Assembly (NCBI RefSeq): GCF_023242475.1
Contig: NZ_JALJFG010000007.1
Location: 1 to 64,000, forward strand
DNA length: 64,000 nucleotides
From: Pseudomonas sp. MWU15-20650
Lineage (GTDB): Bacteria > Pseudomonadota > Gammaproteobacteria > Pseudomonadales > Pseudomonadaceae
Reading direction: 5' to 3'
Positions 56,250 to 64,000 of this stretch are shown piece after piece. The notes under the pieces are model-generated. The model saw only the letters and a program-made list of their open reading frames with translations. It searched no databases and was not told the origin of the DNA. The position numbers were made by a program, and so were the translations under genes. How positions within the stretch are numbered: the first letter of the stretch is position 1; the number at the start of each line of letters is the position of its first letter.

Positions 56250-57650
56250 ATGATTGGAAAACCGACGCGCCTGCTGTTGGCGAGCCTCTCGATACTCATG
56301 AGCACCGGCGCCTGGGCCGACTTCACGGCCACCCCGAGCGAAGCGCGGGCCATCGCCAAGGAAGCCTACCTCTACGGTTTCCCTGTGGTAGAGATGTACA
56401 AGACGCTTTACACCCAGGCCGTGGATAAAGGCGGCGCGCGCTTCAAGGCGCCTTTCAATCATATCGCCAACACCGCCCAGGTCGTTACGCCCAAGGAAAC
56501 CGGGGTGGCAAGCCCCAACCCCGACACCGCCAACTCCTTCGTGTGGATGGACCTGCGCAAAGAGCCCCTGGTGCTGACCCTGCCCAAGGTCGAAGACAAC
56601 CGCTACTACTCGGTTCAGTTGATCGACCTCTATAGCCAGAACTTTGCCTACTTGGGCACCCGCAGCACCGGTAACAATGGTGGTCATTACATGATCGCCG
56701 GTCCCGACTGGAAGGGCCAGCAGCCGGTCGATATCGACCGCGTGCTTTACAGCGAAAGCAATATTGCCTATGCCCGGTACCGGACACAGCTGTTTGATGA
56801 AAAGGACCTGAGCAAGGTCAAGCAGATCCAAAGCGGTTACAAAGTGCAGTCCCTGAGCAGCTACGTGAAGCAGGCCGCGCCAGCCAAGGTGCCGAAGATC
56901 GAATGGCCCAAGCCCATGGCCACCATGACCGAAGGCCCGCAACTGTTCCGCTACCTGAACTTCATGCTGGCCTTCGCGGCGCCTCAGGACAGTGAAAAGG
57001 ACCTGCTGGCCCGCTTTGCCAAGATCGGTATCGCCCCAGGCGCTCCTTTCAAGGTCAACCAACTGACGGCTGAACAGCGTAAAGCCCTGGAAGACGGGAT
57101 CGCCGACGGCCGGGCCGAGTTTGCTGCGTTCAAAAAGGCCAAGGTCGACACCCACCAGGTGTCCAATACTGACCTGTACGGTAGCCGCGACCACCTGCAG
57201 AACAATTACCTGTACCGCTACGCCGGTGCCGATCTGGGTATTTTCAGTCACTCCGCCGATGAAGCGACGTACTTGAACTACGTGGTCGACAGTGAAGGCA
57301 AACCCGCCAACGGCGCACGCCACAGTTACACCGTGCACTTTGCCAAGGACCAACTGCCGCCCGCCGATGCCTTCTGGTCACTGACCATGTACGAGGGCAA
57401 GACCAAACTGCTGGTGCCCAACCACAAGAAACGCTACCAAATCAACTCGCAGATGCTGCCTAACCTCAAGCTCGACGCCGACGGCGGCCTGACCCTGGCG
57501 CTGCAGCACCACGAGCCACCAAAGGCCGAGCAGAGCAACTGGTTGCCGGCGCCACCCGGTCCGTTCTACGCGATCCTGCGAATTTACCTGCCCAAGCCAG
57601 AGGTGGCTAACGGCCAGTGGACGTTGCCGCCGCTGACACCGTTGAAATAA
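56250..57650 (+). CDS. DUF1254/DUF1214 exported protein
   Basis: A 466-residue protein with a signal peptide (MIGKPTRLLLASLSILMSTG, cleaved near AWA-DF). The start ATG at 56250 is preceded by AGGAAGGA. The DUF1254 half shows EARAIAKEAYLYGFPVVEMY, GVASPNPDTANSFVWMDLRK and VEDNRYYSVQLIDLYSQNFA. The DUF1214 half shows ARHSYTVHFAKDQLPPADAF then WSLTMYEG and SNWLPAPPGPFYAILRIYLP. These proteins are abundant in Pseudomonas and sit in the periplasm; the function is unknown. It converges on a DUF3313 lipoprotein gene. Confidence 0.92.
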   Translation: MIGKPTRLLLASLSILMSTGAWADFTATPSEARAIAKEAYLYGFPVVEMYKTLYTQAVDKGGARFKAPFNHIANTAQVVTPKETGVASPNPDTANSFVWMDLRKEPLVLTLPKVEDNRYYSVQLIDLYSQNFAYLGTRSTGNNGGHYMIAGPDWKGQQPVDIDRVLYSESNIAYARYRTQLFDEKDLSKVKQIQSGYKVQSLSSYVKQAAPAKVPKIEWPKPMATMTEGPQLFRYLNFMLAFAAPQDSEKDLLARFAKIGIAPGAPFKVNQLTAEQRKALEDGIADGRAEFAAFKKAKVDTHQVSNTDLYGSRDHLQNNYLYRYAGADLGIFSHSADEATYLNYVVDSEGKPANGARHSYTVHFAKDQLPPADAFWSLTMYEGKTKLLVPNHKKRYQINSQMLPNLKLDADGGLTLALQHHEPPKAEQSNWLPAPPGPFYAILRIYLPKPEVANGQWTLPPLTPLK

Positions 57651-57667
57651 CCGCCCAAGCAAGAGCA

Positions 57668-57703
57668 ACGTGCCCGGTCACATCATCGACGGACCGGGCA
57701 CGT
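57668..57703. terminator. Bidirectional hairpin terminator
   Basis: ACGTGCCCGGTC (57668-57679) pairs perfectly with GACCGGGCACGT (57692-57703) between two convergent genes. There is no strong T-run, but the 12-bp GC-rich stem suits a shared terminator. Confidence 0.75.
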
Positions 57704-57734
57704 AACGCTTGGATTGAACGCCTCGCCTTGACCT

Positions 57735-58412
57735 CTACTTGCCGCTTTTGAGCTTGAGGTAGGACTGATGCATGTCCGACGCCCAGCCATCCATGACGTT
57801 TTTCACATCGTCGGCCTTCATCACTTGGGAATCGTTGCTCAGCGGTTTGCCGGTCCCTTTGCGCACAACCTGGGCGAGTACTTTGCCGCTGGCACCATCG
57901 AGCAATTGCGCTTCGGTGCCCAAGGTCGTTTCCTGGTCACGAATGCCTGCACCGGTACTCACGGCTGCTGCCAGCAAGGCCACGGGAATGTATTCATAGG
58001 GCTTGAGGCCCTCGGTCTTGCTACTCACGGCGGTAATCGCCGCACGCAGCACAATCACGCCCGGTCCTGGCCCCTGGGCCAAAGGCAGCGACTTGGCCAG
58101 TTCGCGCTTGAGCGCCAGGTTGTAGTAGTCGTTGATCCCCCGCAGGGTGCTCTCCGGGATCTTGGCCGTGGCCTGGGGCTTGGGATAGAACTGGGTGGGC
58201 TCAATGTACACCGCGTGGTAGCGGCTCAGGTCCAGTTGCGGGTCGACCCAGCGCATCACCTCGGCGCCTGACGGCGACTGGGCTTGCTTGAGATGACTGT
58301 AGTCAGAGAGAAACCCTGAGTACTCCTCCGGTGGCGTGACCTTGCTGGCACACCCCGCCATGCCGATCAAGGCGATGCACAGCGTGCTGACCGTTAGCCT
58401 TAACTTCATCAT
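57735..58412 (-). CDS. DUF3313 lipoprotein
   Basis: A 225-residue protein with a lipoprotein signal: MKLRLTVSTLCIALIGMAGC, with the lipobox ending at the Cys, so it is anchored in a membrane of the envelope. The mature part reads YSGFLSDYSHLKQAQSPSGA, YHAVYIEPTQFYPKPQATAK, GVIVLRAAITAVSSKTEGL and GTEAQLLDGASGKVLAQVVR, the DUF3313 layout. The function is unknown. A monocistronic minus-strand gene, convergent with the DUF1254 gene. Confidence 0.9.
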   Translation of the reverse strand: MMKLRLTVSTLCIALIGMAGCASKVTPPEEYSGFLSDYSHLKQAQSPSGAEVMRWVDPQLDLSRYHAVYIEPTQFYPKPQATAKIPESTLRGINDYYNLALKRELAKSLPLAQGPGPGVIVLRAAITAVSSKTEGLKPYEYIPVALLAAAVSTGAGIRDQETTLGTEAQLLDGASGKVLAQVVRKGTGKPLSNDSQVMKADDVKNVMDGWASDMHQSYLKLKSGK

Positions 58413-58530
58413 TGAACTCCCTGGCAGTCATCATCAAAAGAATGAACTGTAGGTATAGCCAATCCTGGGGATTTCACCCCATTCCACCCAGCGTCCCTGG
58501 CCGCCTTGCAAAAGACGCTGGATAGAAGAC

Positions 58531-59025
58531 TCAGGCGCGTTCGCGGGGGATCAGGCTCTGCAACTGCGCAGCCAGGAAGTTGGCGTCGAAGCCGAAGGTG
58601 TCCGGGTCTTTCAGGCCGTTGGTTTTCTTCCACAGCCAGTCGTTTTTATCCGCGGGCAGCACCAGCGATATGCTGCCGTGTCGCGCAGCAGTCAGGCCCA
58701 TCACCGAGACGCAGATCAGGCCGCCCGCGCCCATGATTTCCGGCACGAACTCCACGGGCTTACCCGTGATCTGCACGGTCAGCTTCTCGGTCTTGAAGGT
58801 CGAGACCTCCATCGGCAAACTCGGGGCGCTGGCCACATACGCCTCACGGTGGACTTCCAGCAAGCCGACAGTTTTGACCGGGGCCAGCCACAGCTCAATC
58901 TGCTCGAACAATTCACCGAGCTTTTGTGCCCAGCGCGCCGACTGCAGATCAAATTGCTGTTTTTTGTGCGCTTCGCTGTCGGCGTAATGACGAAGCATCT
59001 CGCCCAGTTGCTGTACATCGTCCAT
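58531..59025 (-). CDS. Conserved hypothetical protein
   Basis: A 164-residue soluble protein starting at the ATG at 59025 (MDDVQQLGEMLRHYADSEAH); a longer start at 59067 has weaker composition. The N-terminal half is helical (QFDLQSARWAQKLGELFEQI). The C-terminal half is beta-rich (KLTVQITGKPVEFVPEIMGA, then SISLVLPADKNDWLWKK) and ends in LAAQLQSLIPRERA. I do not recognise the family. It is flanked by genes on other transcripts, so its context gives no clue. Confidence 0.65.
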   Translation of the reverse strand: MDDVQQLGEMLRHYADSEAHKKQQFDLQSARWAQKLGELFEQIELWLAPVKTVGLLEVHREAYVASAPSLPMEVSTFKTEKLTVQITGKPVEFVPEIMGAGGLICVSVMGLTAARHGSISLVLPADKNDWLWKKTNGLKDPDTFGFDANFLAAQLQSLIPRERA

Positions 59026-59188
59026 TGCGGCGTTCCTTGGGTGAGCCAGGTTGCGAAGCGTGATCATGGCAGATGCGGCGGATCACCGTGCGGCTTAAAA
59101 CTGCTCCGGTCATTTGGCGGGCAACTGCGCATGACCCATCAGCGCCCAGCGGGTAAGGTAAAGCCACATTCCTTGTCAGGGGCATCGC

Positions 59189-59881
59189 ATGCGCACCATC
59201 GGCCTTATCGGCGGCATGAGCTGGGAGTCCAGCGCCGAGTATTACCGCATCATCAACCAGCGCGTGCGCGATCAGCTTGGCCCGCTGCGCTCGGCGCAGG
59301 TGTTGATGTACAGCGTGGACTTCGGCCCGGTCGAACAGGCCCAGCATGCCGGGCGTTGGGACGACACCGCGCTGATCCTGGAGGATGCCGCGCGCCGCCT
59401 GCAGGCCGGTGGCGCCGAGTGCGTCGTGCTATGTACCAACACCATGCATCGGGTGGCGCCGCGCGTTGAAGCGGCCGTGTCGATTCCGTTCCTGCATATC
59501 GCAGATGCCACTGCGGCCGCCGCCCTGGAAGCCGGCACCCTGACCGTGGGCCTGCTCGGCACCGCGTTTACCATGGAACAGGACTTCCTCAAGTCCCGAC
59601 TCGCCGCCCAGGGCCTGACCGTGCTGGTGCCCGACGCGGACGAGCGCCAGGCGGTACACCGGATCATCTATGAGGAGTTGTGCGTGGGCATCATCAGTGA
59701 CGCCTCACGCCAGGTTTACCAGCAGGTCATCCAGGCCCTGGCCGAACGCGGCGCCCAGGCGGTCATATTAGGCTGCACGGAAATCTGCCTGCTGATCCAG
59801 CCTGAACACTGCGACCTGCCACTGCTGGATACCACCGAGCTGCATGCGCAGGCTGCGGTGGCGTTTGCTCTCGCCGATTAA
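59189..59881 (+). CDS. Aspartate/glutamate racemase family protein
   Basis: A 230-residue PLP-independent racemase fold. The two catalytic cysteines are visible in CVVLCTNTMHRVAPRVEAAV and AQAVILGCTEICLLIQ. The start MRTIGLIGGMSWESSAEYYR is typical of the YgeA/RacX group, which racemise aspartate or broad amino acids. It racemises by two-base chemistry with no cofactor. The stop overlaps the convergent acetyltransferase gene by 4 bp. Confidence 0.92.
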   Translation: MRTIGLIGGMSWESSAEYYRIINQRVRDQLGPLRSAQVLMYSVDFGPVEQAQHAGRWDDTALILEDAARRLQAGGAECVVLCTNTMHRVAPRVEAAVSIPFLHIADATAAAALEAGTLTVGLLGTAFTMEQDFLKSRLAAQGLTVLVPDADERQAVHRIIYEELCVGIISDASRQVYQQVIQALAERGAQAVILGCTEICLLIQPEHCDLPLLDTTELHAQAAVAFALAD

Positions 59882-60390
59882 GCCGATTTGCGCAGGCGCG
59901 CCATGCTCAGGGTGTCGACGAAGACACCGTCACGCAGGGCGTAGTCGCGCAACCGCCCTTCCACTTCGAAGCCGAACTTGCGATACAGGTTATGCGCGGC
60001 TTCGTTGTCGGCGTAGACCGTCAGCTCCACGCGGTGCAGGTTCATCCAGTTGTCAGCCACGTCCAATGCCGCCGACAACAGCCGCGACCCCACGCCCTTG
60101 CCTTGCCAGGTCGGCGCCACGCCCATGCCAAACGAACCGACATGGCTTTGCCGCACGCGCAGGTACTGTTCCATGCCCAGTTGGCCAATCACCTCACCGC
60201 CATGCACGGCCACCAGTTGCAGGCGCCGTTCGTTATCCATCACCAAGCGTTTACGCCAGGCTTCAACCGACTGGAAGGGCATTTGCAGCACCTGACGGCA
60301 TACCGCCGGTTCGTTATAGAGCGCGGTGACACCCTCAAGGTGGGCCTCGGTAAAGCGCTGGATCACGATATGGGGTTCAGGCGTGTGCAT
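59878..60390 (-). CDS. GNAT-family acetyltransferase
   Basis: A 170-residue N-acetyltransferase. The acetyl-CoA loop is VAPTWQGKGVGSRLLSAALD, and the C-terminal motif is ELTVYADNEAAHNLYRKFGF. It resembles the YhhY group, which acetylate small amino-acid-like or antibiotic substrates, but the substrate cannot be read from sequence. The start is the ATG at 60390. It converges on the racemase gene and shares four bases at the stop codons. Confidence 0.9.
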   Translation of the reverse strand: MHTPEPHIVIQRFTEAHLEGVTALYNEPAVCRQVLQMPFQSVEAWRKRLVMDNERRLQLVAVHGGEVIGQLGMEQYLRVRQSHVGSFGMGVAPTWQGKGVGSRLLSAALDVADNWMNLHRVELTVYADNEAAHNLYRKFGFEVEGRLRDYALRDGVFVDTLSMARLRKSA

Positions 60391-60618
60391 TGAGTTTCAT
60401 CCTTTGAAAGACCAGTGGCTGGCCAGTGTAGGGGCAAAGCTGCCCGCTCGGCGAGTACGGAGCGGGCCTACACAGAAGTCGGCACCATCCTGCATCTGAA
60501 CGATAGCGATCATGCCAGGCAGCGTGGATACTCAGCCCAGGCCCTGCCACGTCAATCGCACGTTTTGGCCTTCACCCTGTGACGAGAACAACAAAAAAAG
60601 TCCCACAGAGGAACCCCC
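60391..60618. promoter_or_regulatory. Divergent promoter region
   Basis: Spacer between the acetyltransferase gene (minus) and the LuxR-type gene (plus). GCCCGCTC...GAGCGGGC (about 60441-60467) could form a hairpin. CACAGAGGAACC precedes the regulator start. No clear promoter is assigned. Confidence 0.35.
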
Positions 60619-61590
60619 ATGAGCCACCTTGATCCATCGAGCCTGCTGCAGGCTTTCAGTACCCTGACCCTGGACTTGCAGCGCCTGGCCCAACACCAGG
60701 ATATCGAACACTTTCAGCACCACGCCCTGGCGCGTATCAGCCAGTTGCTGGCGTTCGACAGCGCCTGGTGGGGGCGCGCGGCGGTGATCGCGGGCTTGCC
60801 GGAGGAACACAGCAGCTACCTGTATCACCTGCCACCGGGGTATCTGGCCGATTGGCAGTCGATCCGCCATAGCGACGTGACCGTCGCCCGCGTGCATGCA
60901 AGGCCGGGCCAGGCGGTCATCATCGACATGCGCGACCCCGCCAACGGCGCCGGTTTGAATGGGTTGGGGGAGCGCCACGGCCTCGGCGAGTTGCTGTGTG
61001 TGATCCATATCGACGCACAAACCGGCCTTAACGACCACCTGACGCTCTACCGCAAGCCCACGGCCCCCAAGTTCAACGAGCAGGACAGCCTGCTACTCAC
61101 CCACCTGATGCTGCACCTGGTGGCAGCGGTGTCGGCCAATCAGATCCGTACCTTGGTCGCCATGCGCGAAACGCTCACCAGCCCGCGTAACCTCGCATTG
61201 GCCGTCTGTGATCCGCGCGGTGTATTGCAATGCGCCGAGCGCGGTTTTATCGATTTGTTGCTCGGTGAATGGCCGCAATGGAGCGGCCCGACCCTGCCGG
61301 TGCCGGTGGATGAGCGTGGCCATGACGGCAAGCAGATCCATCTCCAGGTATCCAAAGTGGGCGATCAGTTCTTGCTCGCCGCCCGCATCAACCGCGCCCT
61401 ACCCCAACTCAGCCCACGCGAAAACGACGTCGCCCAAGGGTTCGGCGAAGGCAAGACCTACAAGGAAGTCGCGCGCGACCTTGGCCTGTCGCCCAATACC
61501 GTACGCCATCATATTCGCGCCATTTACACCAAGCTCGGGGTCAAGGACAAGGCGCGCATCGCGCACTTGATGCACGCCCCACCCGACTGA
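60619..61590 (+). CDS. LuxR-type transcriptional regulator
   Basis: 323 residues. The C-terminal LuxR/GerE helix-turn-helix is clear: LSPRENDVAQGFGEGKTYKE then VARDLGLSPNTVRHHIRAIY. The N-terminal 250 residues look like a GAF/PAS-type sensor (LARISQLLAFDSAWWGRAAV; LTHLMLHLVAAVSANQIRTL) and lack the conserved residues of AHL-binding LuxR proteins. It is followed after about 90 bp by an outer-membrane protein gene and an MFS transporter, which it may regulate. Confidence 0.9.
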   Translation: MSHLDPSSLLQAFSTLTLDLQRLAQHQDIEHFQHHALARISQLLAFDSAWWGRAAVIAGLPEEHSSYLYHLPPGYLADWQSIRHSDVTVARVHARPGQAVIIDMRDPANGAGLNGLGERHGLGELLCVIHIDAQTGLNDHLTLYRKPTAPKFNEQDSLLLTHLMLHLVAAVSANQIRTLVAMRETLTSPRNLALAVCDPRGVLQCAERGFIDLLLGEWPQWSGPTLPVPVDERGHDGKQIHLQVSKVGDQFLLAARINRALPQLSPRENDVAQGFGEGKTYKEVARDLGLSPNTVRHHIRAIYTKLGVKDKARIAHLMHAPPD

Positions 61591-61683
61591 CGCCACCCTC
61601 ACCTCGCGGTTTTGCCACGGCCGTTTCCGACGGTCACGGGCAGCTATTGCCCATTTTCCGGTTCCCTACAGAGACGTCCCTCT

Positions 61684-62559
61684 ATGACTCAGACAAGCCT
61701 ACGTAACCTGACAGCACTGCTGGGCGGCACGCTGTTGTGCCTCGACAGCCAGGCTGCCGACCTCAACGCCCGGGATTTTTTCGGCGCGCCGCCCGGCACC
61801 AGCCTGGGCGTGCTCTACCTGCCCGCCACCCGTGCGGGCGACTTCCATGGGCCGGCCGACACCACCGGCAAGGCCGACCTCAGCGTCAACGCCGTGGCCT
61901 ACCGCCAGGTGTATTTCACCGACGCCTGCGGCACAGTGTGTACCCCGCAATTCATCCTGCCCTTTGCCGACATCAACGCACGCCTGCCCGGTGCAAGCCA
62001 ACGCAGCGGCGAACGTGGCTTCGGCGACCCGCAGGTAGGCGGCACCGTGTTTTTCCTCAATGACCCGGCCACTCGTACTTACAGCGGCCTCTTGAGCCTG
62101 ATCACCCTTCCGCTGGGCGAGTACCACCGTCAAAACCCGGATGTATCGCCCGGCGCCAATCGCTGGGGCGCAACCTTTGTCTACAACTACACCCGTGGCA
62201 TCGGCGAAAAATGGGTGCTGGAAGCCAACCTGGAAGCCCAGCTCTATGGCAAGAATGACGACTACTTCGGCAGCGAACTCAAGCAAGCTCCGCTGTATCG
62301 CCTGCAAGCCTTTGCGTCCTACGATTTCACCCCCGCCACTTACGGCGCGCTGCGCCTGGTCCAGGCCGACGGCGGTGCCTTGCGCATCAACAACCGGTCA
62401 ATCGACGACACCCATAAGCGCTACAGCCAACTCGGCTTCGAAGTCGGGCATTGGCTCGACCCACAGAACCAACTGATGTTCAGCCTTTCGCAAAACGTCG
62501 CGGCGTCCAATGGCTATGCCGGCACCGAGGCGTTGTTGCGCCTGGTCCATGTGTTCTGA
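61684..62559 (+). CDS. Outer-membrane transporter-like protein (MetA-pathway family)
   Basis: A 291-residue protein with a signal peptide (LRNLTALLGGTLLCLDSQAA). The rest is alternating beta strands with aromatic ends (GLLSLITLPLGEYHRQNPDV, RWGATFVYNYTRGIGEKWVL, YRLQAFASYDFTPATYGALR) and ends in Phe, as expected for a beta-barrel. It fits the 'phenol/MetA-pathway' family of putative outer-membrane transporters for aromatic compounds. The start ATG at 61684 was chosen because it begins the signal peptide. It lies between the LuxR regulator and an MFS carrier. Confidence 0.8.
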   Translation: MTQTSLRNLTALLGGTLLCLDSQAADLNARDFFGAPPGTSLGVLYLPATRAGDFHGPADTTGKADLSVNAVAYRQVYFTDACGTVCTPQFILPFADINARLPGASQRSGERGFGDPQVGGTVFFLNDPATRTYSGLLSLITLPLGEYHRQNPDVSPGANRWGATFVYNYTRGIGEKWVLEANLEAQLYGKNDDYFGSELKQAPLYRLQAFASYDFTPATYGALRLVQADGGALRINNRSIDDTHKRYSQLGFEVGHWLDPQNQLMFSLSQNVAASNGYAGTEALLRLVHVF

Positions 62560-62580
62560 ACCCCTTGCTGGAGCTTGACG

Positions 62581-63753
62581 ATGCACACTCAAAAGATCGA
62601 GGTCTCAACCGACTCACTGTCTTGGGCGCGGCTGGCAGCCATCGTGCTGTTTGCCGCCATTACCCCCACCATCCTGATGACGGCGCCCGCTGTGGCCGCG
62701 CAGTTGGCCAGCCAGTGGCACCTGAGCCCGTCACATATCGGTGACTTGTTTTCTGTCGAGCTGGGCGCCATGAGCCTGGCGACCTTGCCCGCCTTCTGGT
62801 GGCTCAAACGGGTCAACTGGCGACGCGCAGCGTTGGTCGCTGCCGTGGCGTTTATCAGTGCCAATCTGCTGTCGATGCTCGCCGACACCTATACGGTGCT
62901 GCTGGCCTTGCGCTTCGCCAGTGCCTTGGCGGGCGGCTCACTGATGATCATCTGCCTGGCCAGCGCCGCCACCACCGCTAACCCCAGCAGGGTCTACGGG
63001 CTGTGGGTGATGGGCCAGTTGGTGGTCGGGGCCATTGGCCTCGCGGTGCTCCCGAGCTTGTTCGAACGTTATGGCTTGAATGCCTGCTACCTGATCCTGG
63101 CCGTGTTGATGGCGTTGCTGCTCCCCCTGGCCCGAAGCTTTCCCTGTGGCAGCCCGCCGCCACGGGTTACCGACGCCCTGTCATTGCCCGGTTCGCGCTG
63201 GAAAGCCGCGCTGGGAGTCGGCGCGGTCCTGGCCTTTTACGTCAGCCTCGGTGGTGTCTGGACCTTTATCGGCGCCTTGGGCGCCGGCGCAGGGATTTCC
63301 CCCCAGCACACGGGCCAAGTGCTCGCCGTCGCCACGATGATGGGCATTGTCGGCGCGGCCAGTGCATCACTGATGGGGCCGCGCCTGCCCCGCGTGGCGC
63401 TGTTGCTCGTGGGCTATGCACTGATGGCGGCAGCCGTGGTCCTGCTACTGGGCCAGCCCGCACTCCTGCGCTTTGCCCTGGCCGCGCTGCTGTTCAAGTT
63501 CACCTGGACCTTCATCCTGCCACTGGTGCTCGCGTGCCTGGCCGACCTCGATCACAGCGGCAAGCTGATGAACGCTTCGAACCTGGTGATCGGCGGCGGC
63601 TTGGCGATCGGCCCCGCCATCGCCGGCCGCTTGATCGAGACCAGTGGCGGGTTCACCGCACTGCTGCTCGGCGGTGCCGCTATCACGCTGTTGTCCCTGG
63701 GGATGATCCTCGGCAGTCGCCCCCAAACCCCCACTGAGTTGGAGCCTGTATGA
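62581..63753 (+). CDS. MFS transporter
   Basis: A 390-residue inner-membrane carrier with about 12 helices. It starts at the ATG at 62581 with GGAG upstream. The helices include LAAIVLFAAITPTILMTAPA, SLMIICLASAATTANPSR and ALGVGAVLAFYVSLGGVWTF. The central loop is short. It probably transports a small organic acid or aromatic compound, given its operon with the outer-membrane protein and a deacetylase-like gene. Its stop overlaps the next start by 4 bp (ATGA). Confidence 0.88.
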   Translation: MHTQKIEVSTDSLSWARLAAIVLFAAITPTILMTAPAVAAQLASQWHLSPSHIGDLFSVELGAMSLATLPAFWWLKRVNWRRAALVAAVAFISANLLSMLADTYTVLLALRFASALAGGSLMIICLASAATTANPSRVYGLWVMGQLVVGAIGLAVLPSLFERYGLNACYLILAVLMALLLPLARSFPCGSPPPRVTDALSLPGSRWKAALGVGAVLAFYVSLGGVWTFIGALGAGAGISPQHTGQVLAVATMMGIVGAASASLMGPRLPRVALLLVGYALMAAAVVLLLGQPALLRFALAALLFKFTWTFILPLVLACLADLDHSGKLMNASNLVIGGGLAIGPAIAGRLIETSGGFTALLLGGAAITLLSLGMILGSRPQTPTELEPV

Positions 63754-64000
63754 ACCGAACGACCGCGTTTTTCTTTGATGAGATGAGCCTGTGGCACAGC
63801 GCCGGCGCCCATGCGTTGACGCTGCCTGTCGGCGGTTGGGTGCAGCCGCCTGCCGGCACCGGCCATGCCGAATCACCGGAAACCAAACGGCGATTGAAAA
63901 GCCTGTTGGACGTGTCCGGCCTGAGCCGCCATTTACACTGGCGCAGCGCCCCGCCGGCCAGCGAAGAGGATGTGCTGCGGGTGCATGGCCGCCAGTACCT
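63750..64000 (+). CDS. Class II histone deacetylase-like amidohydrolase (partial)
   Basis: The first 83 codons of a gene cut by the window end. The N-terminus, MNRTTAFFFDEMSLWHSAGA, then GHAESPETKRRLKSLL and EEDVLRVHGRQYL, matches bacterial class II histone deacetylase homologues (acetylpolyamine or acetoin-utilisation-type amidohydrolases). The catalytic zinc ligands would lie further downstream. It begins by overlapping the MFS stop, so it belongs to the same operon. Confidence 0.85.
   Translation, partial: MNRTTAFFFDEMSLWHSAGAHALTLPVGGWVQPPAGTGHAESPETKRRLKSLLDVSGLSRHLHWRSAPPASEEDVLRVHGRQY

Noticed and set aside
1..64000. CRISPR array, rRNA or tRNA genes
   Set aside because: I saw no regularly spaced repeats, no conserved rRNA stretches and no cloverleaf with a TTCGAATC-type arm. 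A covariance-model search would be needed to exclude a tRNA fully.

Overview
The window reads as a chromosomal segment of a Pseudomonas of the P. fluorescens group. This rests on the arnC-A-D-T-E-F-ugd operon, a DUF2790 secreted protein, the isoleucine/valine catabolic cluster with a type II 3-hydroxyacyl-CoA dehydrogenase and thiolase, a GTGGGAGGGAGC-type REP palindrome, and GC-rich codon use in the core genes. A near-perfect match to the Xer recombination site dif (10823-10850) suggests that the window covers the replication terminus.

Layout. (1) 1-10.8 kb is an accessory block with lower-GC genes and many broken ones. It holds a three-gene ABC-3C type conflict operon whose nuclease gene is frameshifted. 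An IS3-family element follows, interrupted by an ISL3-family element that has a clean 8-bp target duplication. Next comes a tightly overlapping HNH endonuclease / unknown / minimal nucleotidyltransferase cassette (the best candidate for an undescribed system), then a nuclease-like fragment and a truncated tyrosine recombinase that abut. dif lies just right of this block. (2) 10.9-12.2 kb holds more accessory fragments and small unknown genes. (3) 12.3-15.8 kb holds a Bcr/CflA-type exporter, a DUF2790 protein, an intact tyrosine recombinase and a secreted protein. (4) 15.8-25.6 kb is the lipid A aminoarabinose operon. No arnB is visible; a possible short leader ORF and a hairpin precede arnC, and an extra GT39-type glycosyltransferase is the last gene. 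(5) 25.8-35 kb holds a small protein, an HPP membrane protein and a branched-chain acyl-CoA catabolic cluster in two convergent halves. (6) 35.2-37.2 kb holds a bestrophin and a TPR protein.

(7) 37.3-47.4 kb is a signalling block: a double-domain KaiC-like ATPase coupled to a hybrid histidine kinase, then (minus strand) a giant CHASE3/GAF hybrid kinase, CheR, CheB, a REC-kinase and a single-domain response regulator. (8) 47.6-56 kb carries two large paralogous toxin-like proteins, each ending in a papain-like Cys-His-Asn/Asp module. The second is frameshifted, and the spacer between them carries a decayed copy of the response regulator gene that follows the second. This indicates a tandem duplication. 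(9) 56-64 kb is ordinary: a DUF1254 protein, a DUF3313 lipoprotein, an Asp/Glu racemase family protein, an acetyltransferase, a LuxR-type regulator, a transporter-like outer membrane protein, an MFS carrier and the start of a class II histone deacetylase-like protein.

No rRNA, tRNA or CRISPR array was recognised. All homology statements are from reading the translations; no database search was run.
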